DNA of 64,000 nucleotides. Source: Desulfoluna sp. GTDB lineage: Bacteria > Desulfobacterota > Desulfobacteria > Desulfobacterales > Desulfolunaceae. Below the pieces are notes generated by a model, which saw nothing but the letters and a program-made list of their open reading frames with translations, had not been told where the DNA came from and made no database searches. The stretch spans positions 23,813-87,812 of the forward strand of contig NZ_JAQYWB010000018.1 in assembly GCF_030145185.1 (NCBI RefSeq), given 5' to 3'. Made by a program: the position numbers and the translations under genes. Below are positions 8,603 to 17,223 of the stretch, piece by piece (position 1 is the stretch's first letter; each line of letters starts with the position of its first letter).

Positions 8603-9605
8603 TCACCGACAGAACCACCTCCACATCAATACGGCTCATATCCGTCTCTCCTTGAGCCCCACCCCCCTCGGGCGGACAAAATGAAAGATGCCGGCCTTCT
8701 GAATTAAGCGGCAGCCATCGAAGGGGGGTGGCAGAGCGCCTGCGCGGGAAAAATCCCACGGTGGGAACATCCAGGGCCCCGGCAATGTGCAGGGGGCCTG
8801 TGGAGCCGGCAATAAAGAGATCGGCACAGGCAATGGCGCATGTAAAGTCGATCAACCCCTCGTTCCTATCGTACAGGGCCACGTGGCGGCCCTTCGATTC
8901 AACCATAGATTGCAACCGCCGAGCGTTTGCTTCTTCACCCGGGCCGGCGGTTAACACCACCTCGCAATGGACATCCATCCCGACAATCAACGCCGCATAT
9001 TGTTCCAGGGAGAGATTATTGGCAGACCCACCTGACCCCGCATGAACGTAAACCCATGGTTTTTCGTCATTTATCGAAAGCTGCTTGGCAAGCTTCTGCC
9101 GTTGTGCAGACAACTGATCCGCGGGCATCGTCAGATAAGGCGCCTGAACCTCGATGATGGGTTGCTCCCGTTCAGCGAGAAACGAACGGATCAGATCCAG
9201 ATTGTACTGATACTCTGGCTTGAGCGATCGGGACCGCCGTTGTGTAATCCGGCGCGTATAGAAAATCTGAGCCAGCTTGGTCGCCGGCGCCAGGCGATAT
9301 GGAATGCCCGCCCTCCAGACCACCAGGGCGTTGTACGATGTGGAGAACAGGTTGATCGAGGCATCGAAGCGATGCCCCCGGATCTCTTCGATCACCTTTT
9401 TTTGCTCAGATTTATCGGCCTTTTTAGTGGGATCGATGATCACGTCATCAATCCACGGACACAGACGTGCGAGTGCTGCCGTATACCGAGGGACCAATGC
9501 CACCACCCGGCAGTCAGGAAGGGATGTTTTGAGCATGGCAAAGCTTGGCCAGGCCAGCATGAAGTCACCGATTTTGTCGTTACGTATGACGAGGATTTTA
9601 TTCAT
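8571..9605 (-). CDS. GT9 family glycosyltransferase (heptosyltransferase-like)
   Basis: A 344-residue GT-B enzyme of the ADP-heptose transferase family. It begins [20 protein letters not shown], as GT9 enzymes do, and has the C-terminal donor-site block [24 protein letters not shown] near residues 265-287. The wording [21 protein letters not shown] matches the second Rossmann domain start. It is the last gene of the minus-strand island group and overlaps the 3' end of the WaaE-like gene by 32 bp. Whether it transfers heptose or another sugar cannot be told from sequence. Confidence 0.85.
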   Translation of the reverse strand: MNKILVIRNDKIGDFMLAWPSFAMLKTSLPDCRVVALVPRYTAALARLCPWIDDVIIDPTKKADKSEQKKVIEEIRGHRFDASINLFSTSYNALVVWRAGIPYRLAPATKLAQIFYTRRITQRRSRSLKPEYQYNLDLIRSFLAEREQPIIEVQAPYLTMPADQLSAQRQKLAKQLSINDEKPWVYVHAGSGGSANNLSLEQYAALIVGMDVHCEVVLTAGPGEEANARRLQSMVESKGRHVALYDRNEGLIDFTCAIACADLFIAGSTGPLHIAGALDVPTVGFFPRRRSATPLRWLPLNSEGRHLSFCPPEGGGAQGETDMSRIDVEVVLSVITPWASQYLS

Positions 9606-9626
9606 ATGAAATTCCGGATATTTACA

Positions 9627-10442
9627 TTATCTCTTGTAGAGTGAAGCGATACATTTTCGAGTATGATCTGCATCATCCTTTTTCTTTAGTACCCAAAAAA
9701 GATTTTTATTTAATAAAGTTTTTTGAGATAAATTAATTTTGTATTGTTTCCAAAATAACTTAATGGCAGGTTTATTTCGTCTCCATTTAATACAATTCCT
9801 AATGAAAGCATATGAAGAAAAGAGACAAATAAAAGGACAAAAGAAAGGTAAAAGAAAAATCGACGACTTGCTCTTTTGACATGGAACGCTTTCAATAAGT
9901 TCAAAGCCATTAATGGATGACATAGCTCTTAGACTCTGGGCGGTTGGAGTAAAAAGATGCCCGTAATAAATTCTTCCATCTCCCTCAGAATGCCAGATAC
10001 TGTCAACCTCAGAAGGAGGCATATTCCGCAAAGTTTCCCCTTCATGTATGAGAGAAGTAAAACGCCCAACCAAACATGACCTATTCGGAATTGTAATAAC
10101 TAAAAGCCCGCCAGGTTTCAGCAACCTGTTAAATTCTCGAAAAAGCTTCATGTGATCAGGTATATGTTCGACACCTTCCTGCGAAAGGATCATATCTGCT
10201 GTTTTATCATCCAGAGGTATACGATCCATCATATCTGCAAATTCTGATTTGATTCCTTTTGCTTTCATAAATGAAGGAAAAAGATCAAAGGCTATAACTT
10301 CAGCCCCCTTTTCTTTCATAATCGCACTTGACCGACCATCTCCAGCCGGAATATCTAAAACAATAGAGTTTTTTAAAAACTCCGATTTTTTAAGATAATC
10401 GGCAACATATATACTTACCCCTTCATATATAAATTCTTCCAT
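9627..10442 (-). CDS. Class I SAM-dependent methyltransferase
   Basis: About 271 residues. Motif I is VLDIPAGDGRSSAIMKEKG near residues 30-48, motif II VIAFDLFP, and DMILSQEGVEHIPD is the post-motif block; LKPGGLLVITIPN is motif III. This is the Methyltransf_11 arrangement typical of sugar- or lipid-modifying methyltransferases in O-antigen loci. A hydrophobic segment (about 195-215) may touch the membrane. The start is ATG 10442, with GGAG 6 nt upstream inside the longer TTG-initiated frame. The gene is clearly AT-richer than the housekeeping genes around, as expected for a transferred O-antigen gene. The substrate is unknown. Confidence 0.82.
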   Translation of the reverse strand: MEEFIYEGVSIYVADYLKKSEFLKNSIVLDIPAGDGRSSAIMKEKGAEVIAFDLFPSFMKAKGIKSEFADMMDRIPLDDKTADMILSQEGVEHIPDHMKLFREFNRLLKPGGLLVITIPNRSCLVGRFTSLIHEGETLRNMPPSEVDSIWHSEGDGRIYYGHLFTPTAQSLRAMSSINGFELIESVPCQKSKSSIFLLPFFCPFICLFSSYAFIRNCIKWRRNKPAIKLFWKQYKINLSQKTLLNKNLFWVLKKKDDADHTRKCIASLYKR

Positions 10443-10755
10443 TTTCATCTCCAAAAGCAATCATTAACATATAATTCAAGACGGTACAGAGAATAGACAA
10501 AATTTAATCATACAATAAAAGTTACGGACGCCTTGACAAAAAAATGACAACCGGCACTTCAGCGGGTTTTGAACAAGATGTCACAGCCTTTAAACTGGGG
10601 CAATTATATCTTTCCATGCACCGGAAATCGGTTGGCTTGTTTTCTGGAAGACCCTGTCTCCTTGCGGATACGTATTTTTGACCATACAAACCGGCCCGCA
10701 TCACGAAAATTCCACACACAAAAAGATAAATACGCGTTTTTCTGGACATCTATAT
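10443..10755. other. Gene-free AT-rich gap inside the island
   Basis: About 310 bp between the methyltransferase start and the end of the frameshifted acyltransferase. Two ~75-codon frames exist (one per strand) but neither has a ribosome binding site or family features. I see no terminator. It may hold the methyltransferase promoter or remnants of a lost gene. Confidence 0.35.
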
Positions 10756-11330
10756 CTAATATGTTAAGCATTCATCCCAATCAACAGCATCCTTAACCTC
10801 GACAGCAGGATTTCCCACTGCGACTTTGTTTGATCCTATTTTCCTTGTTACCACTGAATGAAGCCCTATAATAGAATTACTGCCCACTGCCCCCCCCCTT
10901 TCAAAACAGCGACACCATCAGCAAGCCAGACATGGTCCCCAATAGATATGCTCTTGGCAGGATTAATTCGTCTTTTACCTTGGGTTATATTGTGTCCGTC
11001 GCTTGTCATAATCTTCACATTGCGCGAAAGAGATGTATTATTGCCGATTGTTATTGAGACACATTTTTCCCGTGATGACAGATAACAATTATCACCAATA
11101 CGACAATTTTCACCAATAACTATCGAACAATCATTCCCATCAATTTCAAAATAAGTATCTCGGATATTGGCTGCGCCTTTTATTATCAAGCTGTTATTCT
11201 TTCCCTGTATGGAAATAAAGCAGCCTCTAACACGGGCTGTTTTATCAATACTCAAAGAATTATCACCTTTTACCCGCACTTTATTTCGGGCATAGACCAA
11301 AATAGAATTTAACATAATTTTCTCGCCCAT
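10756..11330 (-). pseudogene. Hexapeptide-repeat O-acyltransferase, frame broken at a G9 tract
   Basis: Reading from ATG 11330 (or 11315) gives 154 residues of left-handed beta-helix repeats (IGENCRIGDNCYLSS, then MTSDGHNI and ISIGDHVWLADGVAVLKG) of the WbbJ/NodL acetyltransferase kind, then stops early at 10866. Past the run of nine G on the coding strand (10890-10898), another frame continues the hexapeptide register exactly: GAVGSN-SIIGLH-SVVT, then NKVAVGNPAVEV and a stop at 10756. Seven G would restore a ~190-residue protein with perfect hexad spacing; ten G would also restore frame with one extra glycine. Either the gene is phase-variable, it is decaying, or the run was miscounted in sequencing. 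Confidence 0.75.
10890..10898. repeat. Homopolymeric G9/C9 tract within the acyltransferase gene
   Basis: Nine consecutive C on the plus strand (G on the coding strand), located where the hexapeptide reading frame switches. Poly-G tracts of this length are classic slipped-strand sites in surface-sugar genes of other bacteria; in this organism that behaviour is an inference. Confidence 0.85.
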
Positions 11331-11633
11331 TCAGGTAAATTTAAAGCTATAGCTAATTTATCAGAGGATACTCAGTAAACCCTTTTCGACTTCATTGCAT
11401 TCGAATGAGTGCGATTCCCATCGAATCCATCCGGGCCTCACAACTGCAACTATAACTGCATGGGTAAGGGTTCACGCAATAATAAAACATACAAACACAG
11501 ATCCGATGCAGATTGGGTATCCACATTATTCTTTTCACTGATACGTATCAACGGTAAGGAGGCCAATACCGGTAAACTGTATAATTACTTTTTACCGAGC
11601 CTCATCTATGCGCCATCACTTAATCCTGAATGG
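11331..11633. other. Gene-free gap in the island
   Basis: About 300 bp between the acyltransferase start and the GT4 stop. A plus-strand open frame runs through it into the GT4 gene (11409-11810) but is antisense and has no start signal. No hairpin followed by a T-run was found. Confidence 0.35.
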
Positions 11634-12743
11634 CTACCCGGTCAAACCCTCCAATACACCCACAACCTCTTGAAATTGGTTTTGCTCATTAAAAAGCTCA
11701 AGTGCTCTTTGCCGCCCCTGTTCCGCCAGCGACATACGGGCATCTGCATTTTCGATAAGATATTTAATCTTTGCGGCCAAGTCTCGACTGTTCAGGCTTT
11801 CAAACAATAACCCTGATTGATGATCCTCGATAATTTCAAGCGGCCCACCACAGTTGCTCCCGATAACGGGAACACCACACTGCATGGCTTCGATCAATAC
11901 CAATCCAAAGGTCTCATTGTGGGTGGCCAGAACGATGGCATCGCACATCTGCATAAGTTCTTGGGCATGATTGACAAAACCTGTAAAGATAATGTCCTTT
12001 CCCAATTCATCGCGTTTGATCCCTGCCCTCACCTGTTCCAGATAATCAAGCGACATTGCATCACCGACAATAAGTGCTTTTACATCAACCCCATCGCTTT
12101 TCAGTTGCCTGATGGCATCAATCAACAGGTACTGCCCTTTACCTTCTTCAATGCGACCAACGATACCGACGACAAAAGAATGGCCCAGATTATAGCGTTT
12201 CCTTAGTGCAATTCTCTCCTCATCGGCAATAACCCGAGGCATTCCGGCTCCAATATAGTGCGTCTCCACTGTCGGCCTGATTTCCATGGGAATAAATGCT
12301 TCAAGCTGGGCTTGAACCGCCTTTGTGACGGCAATCATCATATCCAGATTTTTATACAAAAATCGGTGGTAAGGGTCGCCTTTAAATCGCGTCATGGCCA
12401 TATGACGAGACTGGACCAACTTGGGGTTTCGCCGGGAAAAACATTTTGCCAACACCGCCACAGGGATATCCTTGGTCCAATGAATGTGAATCACATCAAT
12501 TCCGTTCTCATCAATGATGCGGGCAATTTTTTTAGCGGCCGAAATTAAATAAATAATGGATGGTTTTTCCATTTCGATAAAATTCAGATTTTCTTCAGAA
12601 AAAGCATCCCTTAATCGGCCATTCTCATTTAGAACGCAAGTCACCCCCCCATTTTCATTCAAAAAAGATGCGAGCCTTTTAACATACAACTCCAACCCCC
12701 CCAAGGCAGGGGACAAACACAACTGCAGGATATTATGATTCAT
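11634..12743 (-). CDS. GT4 family glycosyltransferase
   Basis: A 369-residue retaining GT-B glycosyltransferase. The N-terminal LSPALGGLELYVKRLA is the acceptor-side glycine-rich loop; VVGIVGRIEEGKGQYLLIDA near 190-210 begins the donor domain; the EX7E motif is in ETFGLVLIEAMQCGVPVIGS near 280, followed by GGPLEII. Such enzymes build O-antigen or outer-core sugar chains in the cytoplasm. Start ATG 12743 has GGAGG 9 nt upstream. It lies between the O-antigen ligase and the broken acyltransferase genes, on the same strand. The sugar and linkage are not inferable. Confidence 0.88.
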   Translation of the reverse strand: MNHNILQLCLSPALGGLELYVKRLASFLNENGGVTCVLNENGRLRDAFSEENLNFIEMEKPSIIYLISAAKKIARIIDENGIDVIHIHWTKDIPVAVLAKCFSRRNPKLVQSRHMAMTRFKGDPYHRFLYKNLDMMIAVTKAVQAQLEAFIPMEIRPTVETHYIGAGMPRVIADEERIALRKRYNLGHSFVVGIVGRIEEGKGQYLLIDAIRQLKSDGVDVKALIVGDAMSLDYLEQVRAGIKRDELGKDIIFTGFVNHAQELMQMCDAIVLATHNETFGLVLIEAMQCGVPVIGSNCGGPLEIIEDHQSGLLFESLNSRDLAAKIKYLIENADARMSLAEQGRQRALELFNEQNQFQEVVGVLEGLTG

Positions 12744-12849
12744 CAATTCAATCCTCCTACACTAAGGTCATGCAAGACAAAGGCGCCCATGCTCATTGTC
12801 GGCCATTTTCTGTGGCATTACACACTGCTTACGTAAATTATCCAAAGTC

Positions 12850-14127
12850 TCAATTCAGCCCTTTAAGCTCTCTTTCCCTATTCTTCAAGGCACTGAAGCT
12901 CATCCCGGAAAACAACACAAAATAGAAGGCAACCGAGCCATAAGAGGTCAACTGCATGTGAAAAAACTGCTTCACCAGGAAACCGCCTGATACCGAAAAA
13001 GCAGCCAACGCAACCCCTCGTTCAAGGCCAGAAACCGTCTGTATTTTTTTGAAAAAAAGCCACAGAAGGCCCCCAAACCCCATCAAAACGGAGATCAACG
13101 TAACAAGCCCTGACTCCACAAGTATCTGAATATAATTATTATGGAAACCGGCATGATACTTGTCCGCATAGTGGTACTTTTTTTTGTAATCGTCAGATTG
13201 CCGGGAGAAAAAATCTGCGTACTGTTTTTCAAGCCCCTTCACGCCGGACCCGAAAAAAAGCTGCTCTTTAGAAAAATCAATGCCCCCCCTCCAAAGATGA
13301 AGCCTTGCATTGTTCGAAGCGTTGGTTTTCAAATCAAAAATGGACACAACTTCACCCTTAACAAGGCTGTGCCCGGCTCCAACCAGAAGCCCCGCCACAA
13401 CCATGGCGACAAAAAAGCAGATAACCATACGGGACCTCGACGCCAATACAAGCAACACAATCCCCACCACATAGCCCAGCCATGCGCCACGAATAGAGCA
13501 CATCACCAGTTCCCAATGAAACAGAAACGCAAGCCCTAACAGAAACCAACGCCACTTCCCCGGGATCTCCCGCCACCCTTCAAGAAGAACAGCCAACAGG
13601 GCAAGGCACATGGTTAGGATCAAGGACGCGCTTCGATCCAGTTTGTAGTACCCTTTGAAATATCCGAAGTTCAGTTGCTGAGGATGCAACACCCCATACA
13701 GAGTCGCTATAAGCCCTGAAATAATGAGGCATGCCACCAGAACATACAGCTGCTTGCGGGACCGGACAAAAACCCCCATAAAAAAAGGGACAAACATAAA
13801 TTTCATCCTGTTCAAAAACTCAAAAGGTGCCAGAGGCCCCCCATCGTTGGAAAACAGAGCGACGACCGCTCCGATGATCACAGGATAAATCAGATACTTC
13901 AGCCCCGAGACATCGTTTAAGACGCTTCGGCCATATATCACGACATAAATCAACGCACAAAGCAGCGCCAGCCCTCCGGTAATGTTTAAGGCTGCCTTGG
14001 AAAAAAAACTAACCAGAAAAAAAAAGCAGACAACAACAAAGCCAATACACGAGAACCAGAGCTCACAGCGGTTATCACACGAGCCTTCACGTAAACCGAC
14101 TGGGAACAATGGGGTAAAAAAAGTCAC
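12850..14127 (-). CDS. O-antigen ligase / polymerase-like membrane protein (Wzy_C family)
   Basis: A ~425-residue inner-membrane protein with about ten to twelve hydrophobic segments. The large periplasmic loop holds the Wzy_C/WaaL signature: SIRGAWLGYVVGIV, then RLHLWRGGIDF, GSGVKGL and HNNYIQILVESGL. WaaL ligases join undecaprenyl-linked O-chains to lipid A-core at the periplasmic face; Wzy polymerases look similar, so ligase versus polymerase is unresolved. I place the start at GTG 14127, because GGGAG lies 6 nt before it; the open frame extends upstream to 14277 without a ribosome binding site. This is the first gene of the minus-strand island. Confidence 0.83.
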   Translation of the reverse strand: MTFFTPLFPVGLREGSCDNRCELWFSCIGFVVVCFFFLVSFFSKAALNITGGLALLCALIYVVIYGRSVLNDVSGLKYLIYPVIIGAVVALFSNDGGPLAPFEFLNRMKFMFVPFFMGVFVRSRKQLYVLVACLIISGLIATLYGVLHPQQLNFGYFKGYYKLDRSASLILTMCLALLAVLLEGWREIPGKWRWFLLGLAFLFHWELVMCSIRGAWLGYVVGIVLLVLASRSRMVICFFVAMVVAGLLVGAGHSLVKGEVVSIFDLKTNASNNARLHLWRGGIDFSKEQLFFGSGVKGLEKQYADFFSRQSDDYKKKYHYADKYHAGFHNNYIQILVESGLVTLISVLMGFGGLLWLFFKKIQTVSGLERGVALAAFSVSGGFLVKQFFHMQLTSYGSVAFYFVLFSGMSFSALKNRERELKGLN

Positions 14128-14464
14128 ATTAAACTCCCGAACATTTGATATGAGTGCCCTATGAATCAACAAACAAGGGGCTATTATTCCAGCATCACAT
14201 CGTATAATACATTTCAGGTGATATCCAAAGCAGGCCCAATTTCCAAGATGGAAATACCATAGCAGCGGACAATCCACAAGCCATCAAAATCAAGGAATTT
14301 CTTGATTTAGTATATCAATAATGATATTTCGGCTTTCAATACACATGTTTTCCCAGCAGGCAAAAGCTACAGGGGTGTTTGGGGAACGCTCCCCCTACCA
14401 TTTTTGCTTAAGTTTGGTCCATTTACTAAGTAACCCAATAATAACTCCCCATTGAAATATAGAA

Positions 14465-15154
14465 ATGATAATATCCTACAATCACAAAAAAAAATTAATC
14501 TTGTTTTTTCGGTATGTTTTGGCCATACCCAAAACGCTTATTTTCAATTTTAGGTATTTTAAACTCCCAGTGGCTCTGAAGTTTCCGGTCATTGTTTCCC
14601 ACAATACACGCTTCATTCACCTCGGCGGCCGTATAGAGATAGGCGTTATCAAACCGGGTATCGTACGCATAGGGTTTGGCAGTGTCGATACAATTGACTT
14701 TAAGTCAAGACGAACCCTCTTCATGCTTGACGGCACTCTCAGGTTCAGGGGCAAGGCCAAAATAGGCTATGGATCAGCCTTGAGCGTTACCGGAACCCTC
14801 GACATCGGGCACAACTTTCAAATTTCATCGGCGTCCACCATCATTTGCGCCGAGGCCATCACGATTGGAAACGACACGCTTCTCTCCTGGGATATCCTAA
14901 TCATGGACACCGACCAACATACCATTTCTTGTCAGCTATCTGAGAAAAGGGTCAATCCTAATAAAAGGATCACCATTGGAGATCATGTATGGATCGGTGC
15001 ACGATGCACGATTTTAAAAGGAAGCGTCATTCCCGGGAATACGGTGGTTGCATCAGCCACGCTGTTCTCCGGCAATACCTTCGATGAAGAGCACACGGCT
15101 ATAGGTGGAACGCCCCCGGCAATCTTGAAAACAAACATCCAATGGCACGAATGA
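14465..15154 (+). CDS. Hexapeptide-repeat acyltransferase (O-acetyltransferase-like)
   Basis: A 229-residue left-handed beta-helix protein. Hexapeptide register is visible from about residue 90 (FRGKAKIGYGSALSVTG) to the end, with the active-site region LIMDTDQHTI near residue 157 (catalytic His expected there) and RITIGDHVWIGARCTILKGS after it. It resembles the intact version of the broken gene at 10756-11330. It probably acetylates a lipopolysaccharide sugar using acetyl-CoA. Transcribed away from the island on the plus strand, it sits 35 bp before waaF. The ribosome binding site is weak. Confidence 0.82.
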   Translation: MIISYNHKKKLILFFRYVLAIPKTLIFNFRYFKLPVALKFPVIVSHNTRFIHLGGRIEIGVIKPGIVRIGFGSVDTIDFKSRRTLFMLDGTLRFRGKAKIGYGSALSVTGTLDIGHNFQISSASTIICAEAITIGNDTLLSWDILIMDTDQHTISCQLSEKRVNPNKRITIGDHVWIGARCTILKGSVIPGNTVVASATLFSGNTFDEEHTAIGGTPPAILKTNIQWHE

Positions 15155-15189
15155 GGCACCATTTACCCCCTACGAGCGCACGAAAATCA

Positions 15190-16200
15190 ATGAAAATTCT
15201 GATCGTCCAAACCAGCTTCCTTGGAGACACCATCCTCTCCACCCCGGTAATTGAGGGCATAAAAGCGCTCCACCCCGATGCCGAGCTCTGGATGATGACC
15301 ACGCCCTTGTCCAGCCATCTTGTTAAACACGACCCCCTGCTTGCAGGGGTCATCCCCTTTGACAAGCGTGGGAGCGCCAAGGGCATCAAGGGTCTACGAG
15401 CCATGGCAGCCTCCCTCAGATCTATGGGCTTTCACCGGGTCTATTCCCTGCACCGATCCATCCGTACCAGCGTCATGCTGGCTCTGGCCGGCATTCCGGA
15501 ACGAATCGGTTTCTCAAATGCCAAAGGGCGTTTTCTCTATCACCAGACCTTTCGGCGTAATCCAGAGGTCCACGATGTCCTGAGAAACCTTGCCATTCTC
15601 GAGGGTGAAACCGACGTGTCTGCATTAAATGTCGACATGCGCCTTTTTCCCCCACCAGACGATGACATTTCCGATGCGGTCAAAAAAGCCCTTCCGGCGG
15701 GTCCTTTTGCTCTCATGGTTCCGGGAAGCGCCTGGAAAACAAAAATGTGGCACTCCGAAGGATACCACAAGGTCGCGGAATCGCTTCTTGCCAGGGGCCT
15801 GTCTGTGGTGGTGGCCGGAGGCCCCGATGAAGCTGGTGCCTGCCGACGGGCGTCCGAAGGGATTCCTGCCGTGAACCTGGCCGGGCACACGAGCATCGGG
15901 GAGATGATCTGGCTCGCCAAGCAAGCGAAGGTTATCATATGTAACGACAGCATGGCCCTGCACATGGCCTCTGCTCTCAAGGTTCCCAACGTGGCGATTT
16001 TCTGCTCCACCACCCCGGCCTTCGGCTTCGGCCCTTGGAAAAACAGGGCCGTTGTGGTGGAAAAAGAGCTCCCCTGTCGGCCCTGTGGTCGCCACGGCAA
16101 ACGGGAGTGTCCCAAGGGCACCGAAGCCTGCATGCGAGAGATCACCCCGGAACAGGTTCTCGCGGCTGTGGAACGCCTCCTTGAAGGAAACCTCCCATGA
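15190..16200 (+). CDS. waaF: Lipopolysaccharide heptosyltransferase II-like (GT9)
   Basis: 336 residues starting MKILIVQTSFLGDTILSTPV, the standard WaaF opening. Further blocks are ALMVPGSAWKTKMWHSEGYHKV near 175-195 (donor domain), VICNDSMALHMASALKVPNVAIFCSTTPAFGFGP near 255-290, and the cysteine-rich end CRPCGRHGKRECPKGTEAC. It adds an L,D-heptose from ADP-heptose to the inner core in the cytoplasm. The start at 15190 drops 16 unrelated upstream codons. Its stop overlaps the Kdo kinase start as ATGA (16197-16200), so the two are coupled. Confidence 0.9.
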   Translation: MKILIVQTSFLGDTILSTPVIEGIKALHPDAELWMMTTPLSSHLVKHDPLLAGVIPFDKRGSAKGIKGLRAMAASLRSMGFHRVYSLHRSIRTSVMLALAGIPERIGFSNAKGRFLYHQTFRRNPEVHDVLRNLAILEGETDVSALNVDMRLFPPPDDDISDAVKKALPAGPFALMVPGSAWKTKMWHSEGYHKVAESLLARGLSVVVAGGPDEAGACRRASEGIPAVNLAGHTSIGEMIWLAKQAKVIICNDSMALHMASALKVPNVAIFCSTTPAFGFGPWKNRAVVVEKELPCRPCGRHGKRECPKGTEACMREITPEQVLAAVERLLEGNLP

Positions 16201-16871
16201 AGATCGGACCCTACACCCTCACAAGCCACCTGCCCCTCACACAGACCGAAGGCATTTACCTTACAGCCGCCCTTCCCGCCACCCTGATAAAAGGCCAAAA
16301 AACATTAGGGGGTCGGGGTGCCCTGCAGTTTATCGACGGGATTTCGGGGAAACATGTGGCCATCAAGCCATACTTACGGGGCGGGCTCGTGGGCAGGGTA
16401 AACCGGAGATACTATCTTGAACGGGGAAAAACCCGGGCTTTCAAAGAATACGAGCTCCTGGTCAAACTATCCGGGACAGAGGTCAAAACCCCGACCCCAC
16501 TGGGCGTCATTGAATCGGGGCGTTTTATTCGCTGCTGCTGGCTTCTCATGGAGACCCTCCCCCATGATCACACCCTGGCCACCGCGCCCCTGACCCCACA
16601 AGAGCAAGATATCCTCTTTTCGAAACTCGCCCCACAGATGAGTGCCCTTCTTGACCGAGGTCTCCACCACGTAGATCTCCACCCGGGAAATATCATTGTC
16701 ACGAAAGAAGGCCACCCCGTCCTCATCGACTTTGACAAAGCCCGGGAGGGCATAAACAACCGAAAAGCCCTTTCCACCCTCTATGTAAAGCGCTGGATCC
16801 GAGCCGTCAAAAAGCACCGCCTGCCCGATGCCTTGAGTGAAAGCTTTGTCCGAATGATGAAAAGTCTCTAA
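16197..16871 (+). CDS. Lipopolysaccharide kinase (Kdo kinase KdkA / InaA family)
   Basis: A 224-residue kinase of the protein-kinase-like lipopolysaccharide kinase family. The catalytic loop is GLHHVDLHPGNIIV (HxDLHPxN) near residue 156 and the metal-binding aspartate is in VLIDFDKAREG near 175; the P-loop is degenerate as usual. Length and wording match KdkA (phosphorylates Kdo at O4) better than WaaP (heptose kinase), but the acceptor is inferred. Coupled to waaF by a 4-bp overlap. In Haemophilus and Vibrio, KdkA goes with a single Kdo in the inner core. Confidence 0.83.
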   Translation: MKIGPYTLTSHLPLTQTEGIYLTAALPATLIKGQKTLGGRGALQFIDGISGKHVAIKPYLRGGLVGRVNRRYYLERGKTRAFKEYELLVKLSGTEVKTPTPLGVIESGRFIRCCWLLMETLPHDHTLATAPLTPQEQDILFSKLAPQMSALLDRGLHHVDLHPGNIIVTKEGHPVLIDFDKAREGINNRKALSTLYVKRWIRAVKKHRLPDALSESFVRMMKSL

Positions 16872-16906
16872 GGTTGCAAGAAAAATATAAAAGTACAAAA
16901 AGCAAT

Positions 16907-16942
16907 GCCTCCGGCGGCAAGGTGAGCCACCTTGAAAGCAGG
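16907..16942 (+). repeat. Intergenic hairpin repeat (copy F, core only)
   Basis: GCCTCCGGCGGCAAGGTG AG CCACCTTGAAAGCAGG, 36 bp after the Kdo kinase stop. The outer GCGAATGC arm is absent. With copy G it fills the 350-bp gap between the convergent Kdo kinase and GT9 genes; no terminator with a T-run is seen there. Confidence 0.8.
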
Positions 16943-17070
16943 TATGATTATTTATTTCCAGCCGCCTGAGAACATAGAGGAATGAAATCGACAGGGAACA
17001 AATAGCAAAAATATGCCCCATCCAAGGCATCACGGCAGCACCCGCAGCTTATGCGCTTGCGGCGTACGAT

Positions 17071-17180
17071 GCACCCCCTCACCCGTAACGCGAATGCGGA
17101 CGCGAGGCGCCCAGAAGACCGACAGCCTTAGAGCATTCGCAAACCCGCTTTCAAGGTGGCCCCACCTTGCCGCCGGAGGC
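17071..17180 (-). repeat. Intergenic hairpin repeat (copy G, full length, inverted)
   Basis: On the minus strand: GCCTCCGGCGGCAAGGTG (17180) GGG CCACCTTGAAAGCGGG, TTTGCGAATGCTC, a GGCTGTCGGT spacer, then CGCGTCCGCATTCGCGTTACGGG. The spacer matches copy J (GGCTGTGGGT), showing homology over the full ~110 bp. Its GCCTCC end points to the stop codon of the minus-strand GT9 gene, 43 bp away. Confidence 0.85.
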
Positions 17181-17223
17181 TTCTTTTGGAGCTGAATAGT
17201 TACATTTTTTTTAACTTCGCCCC

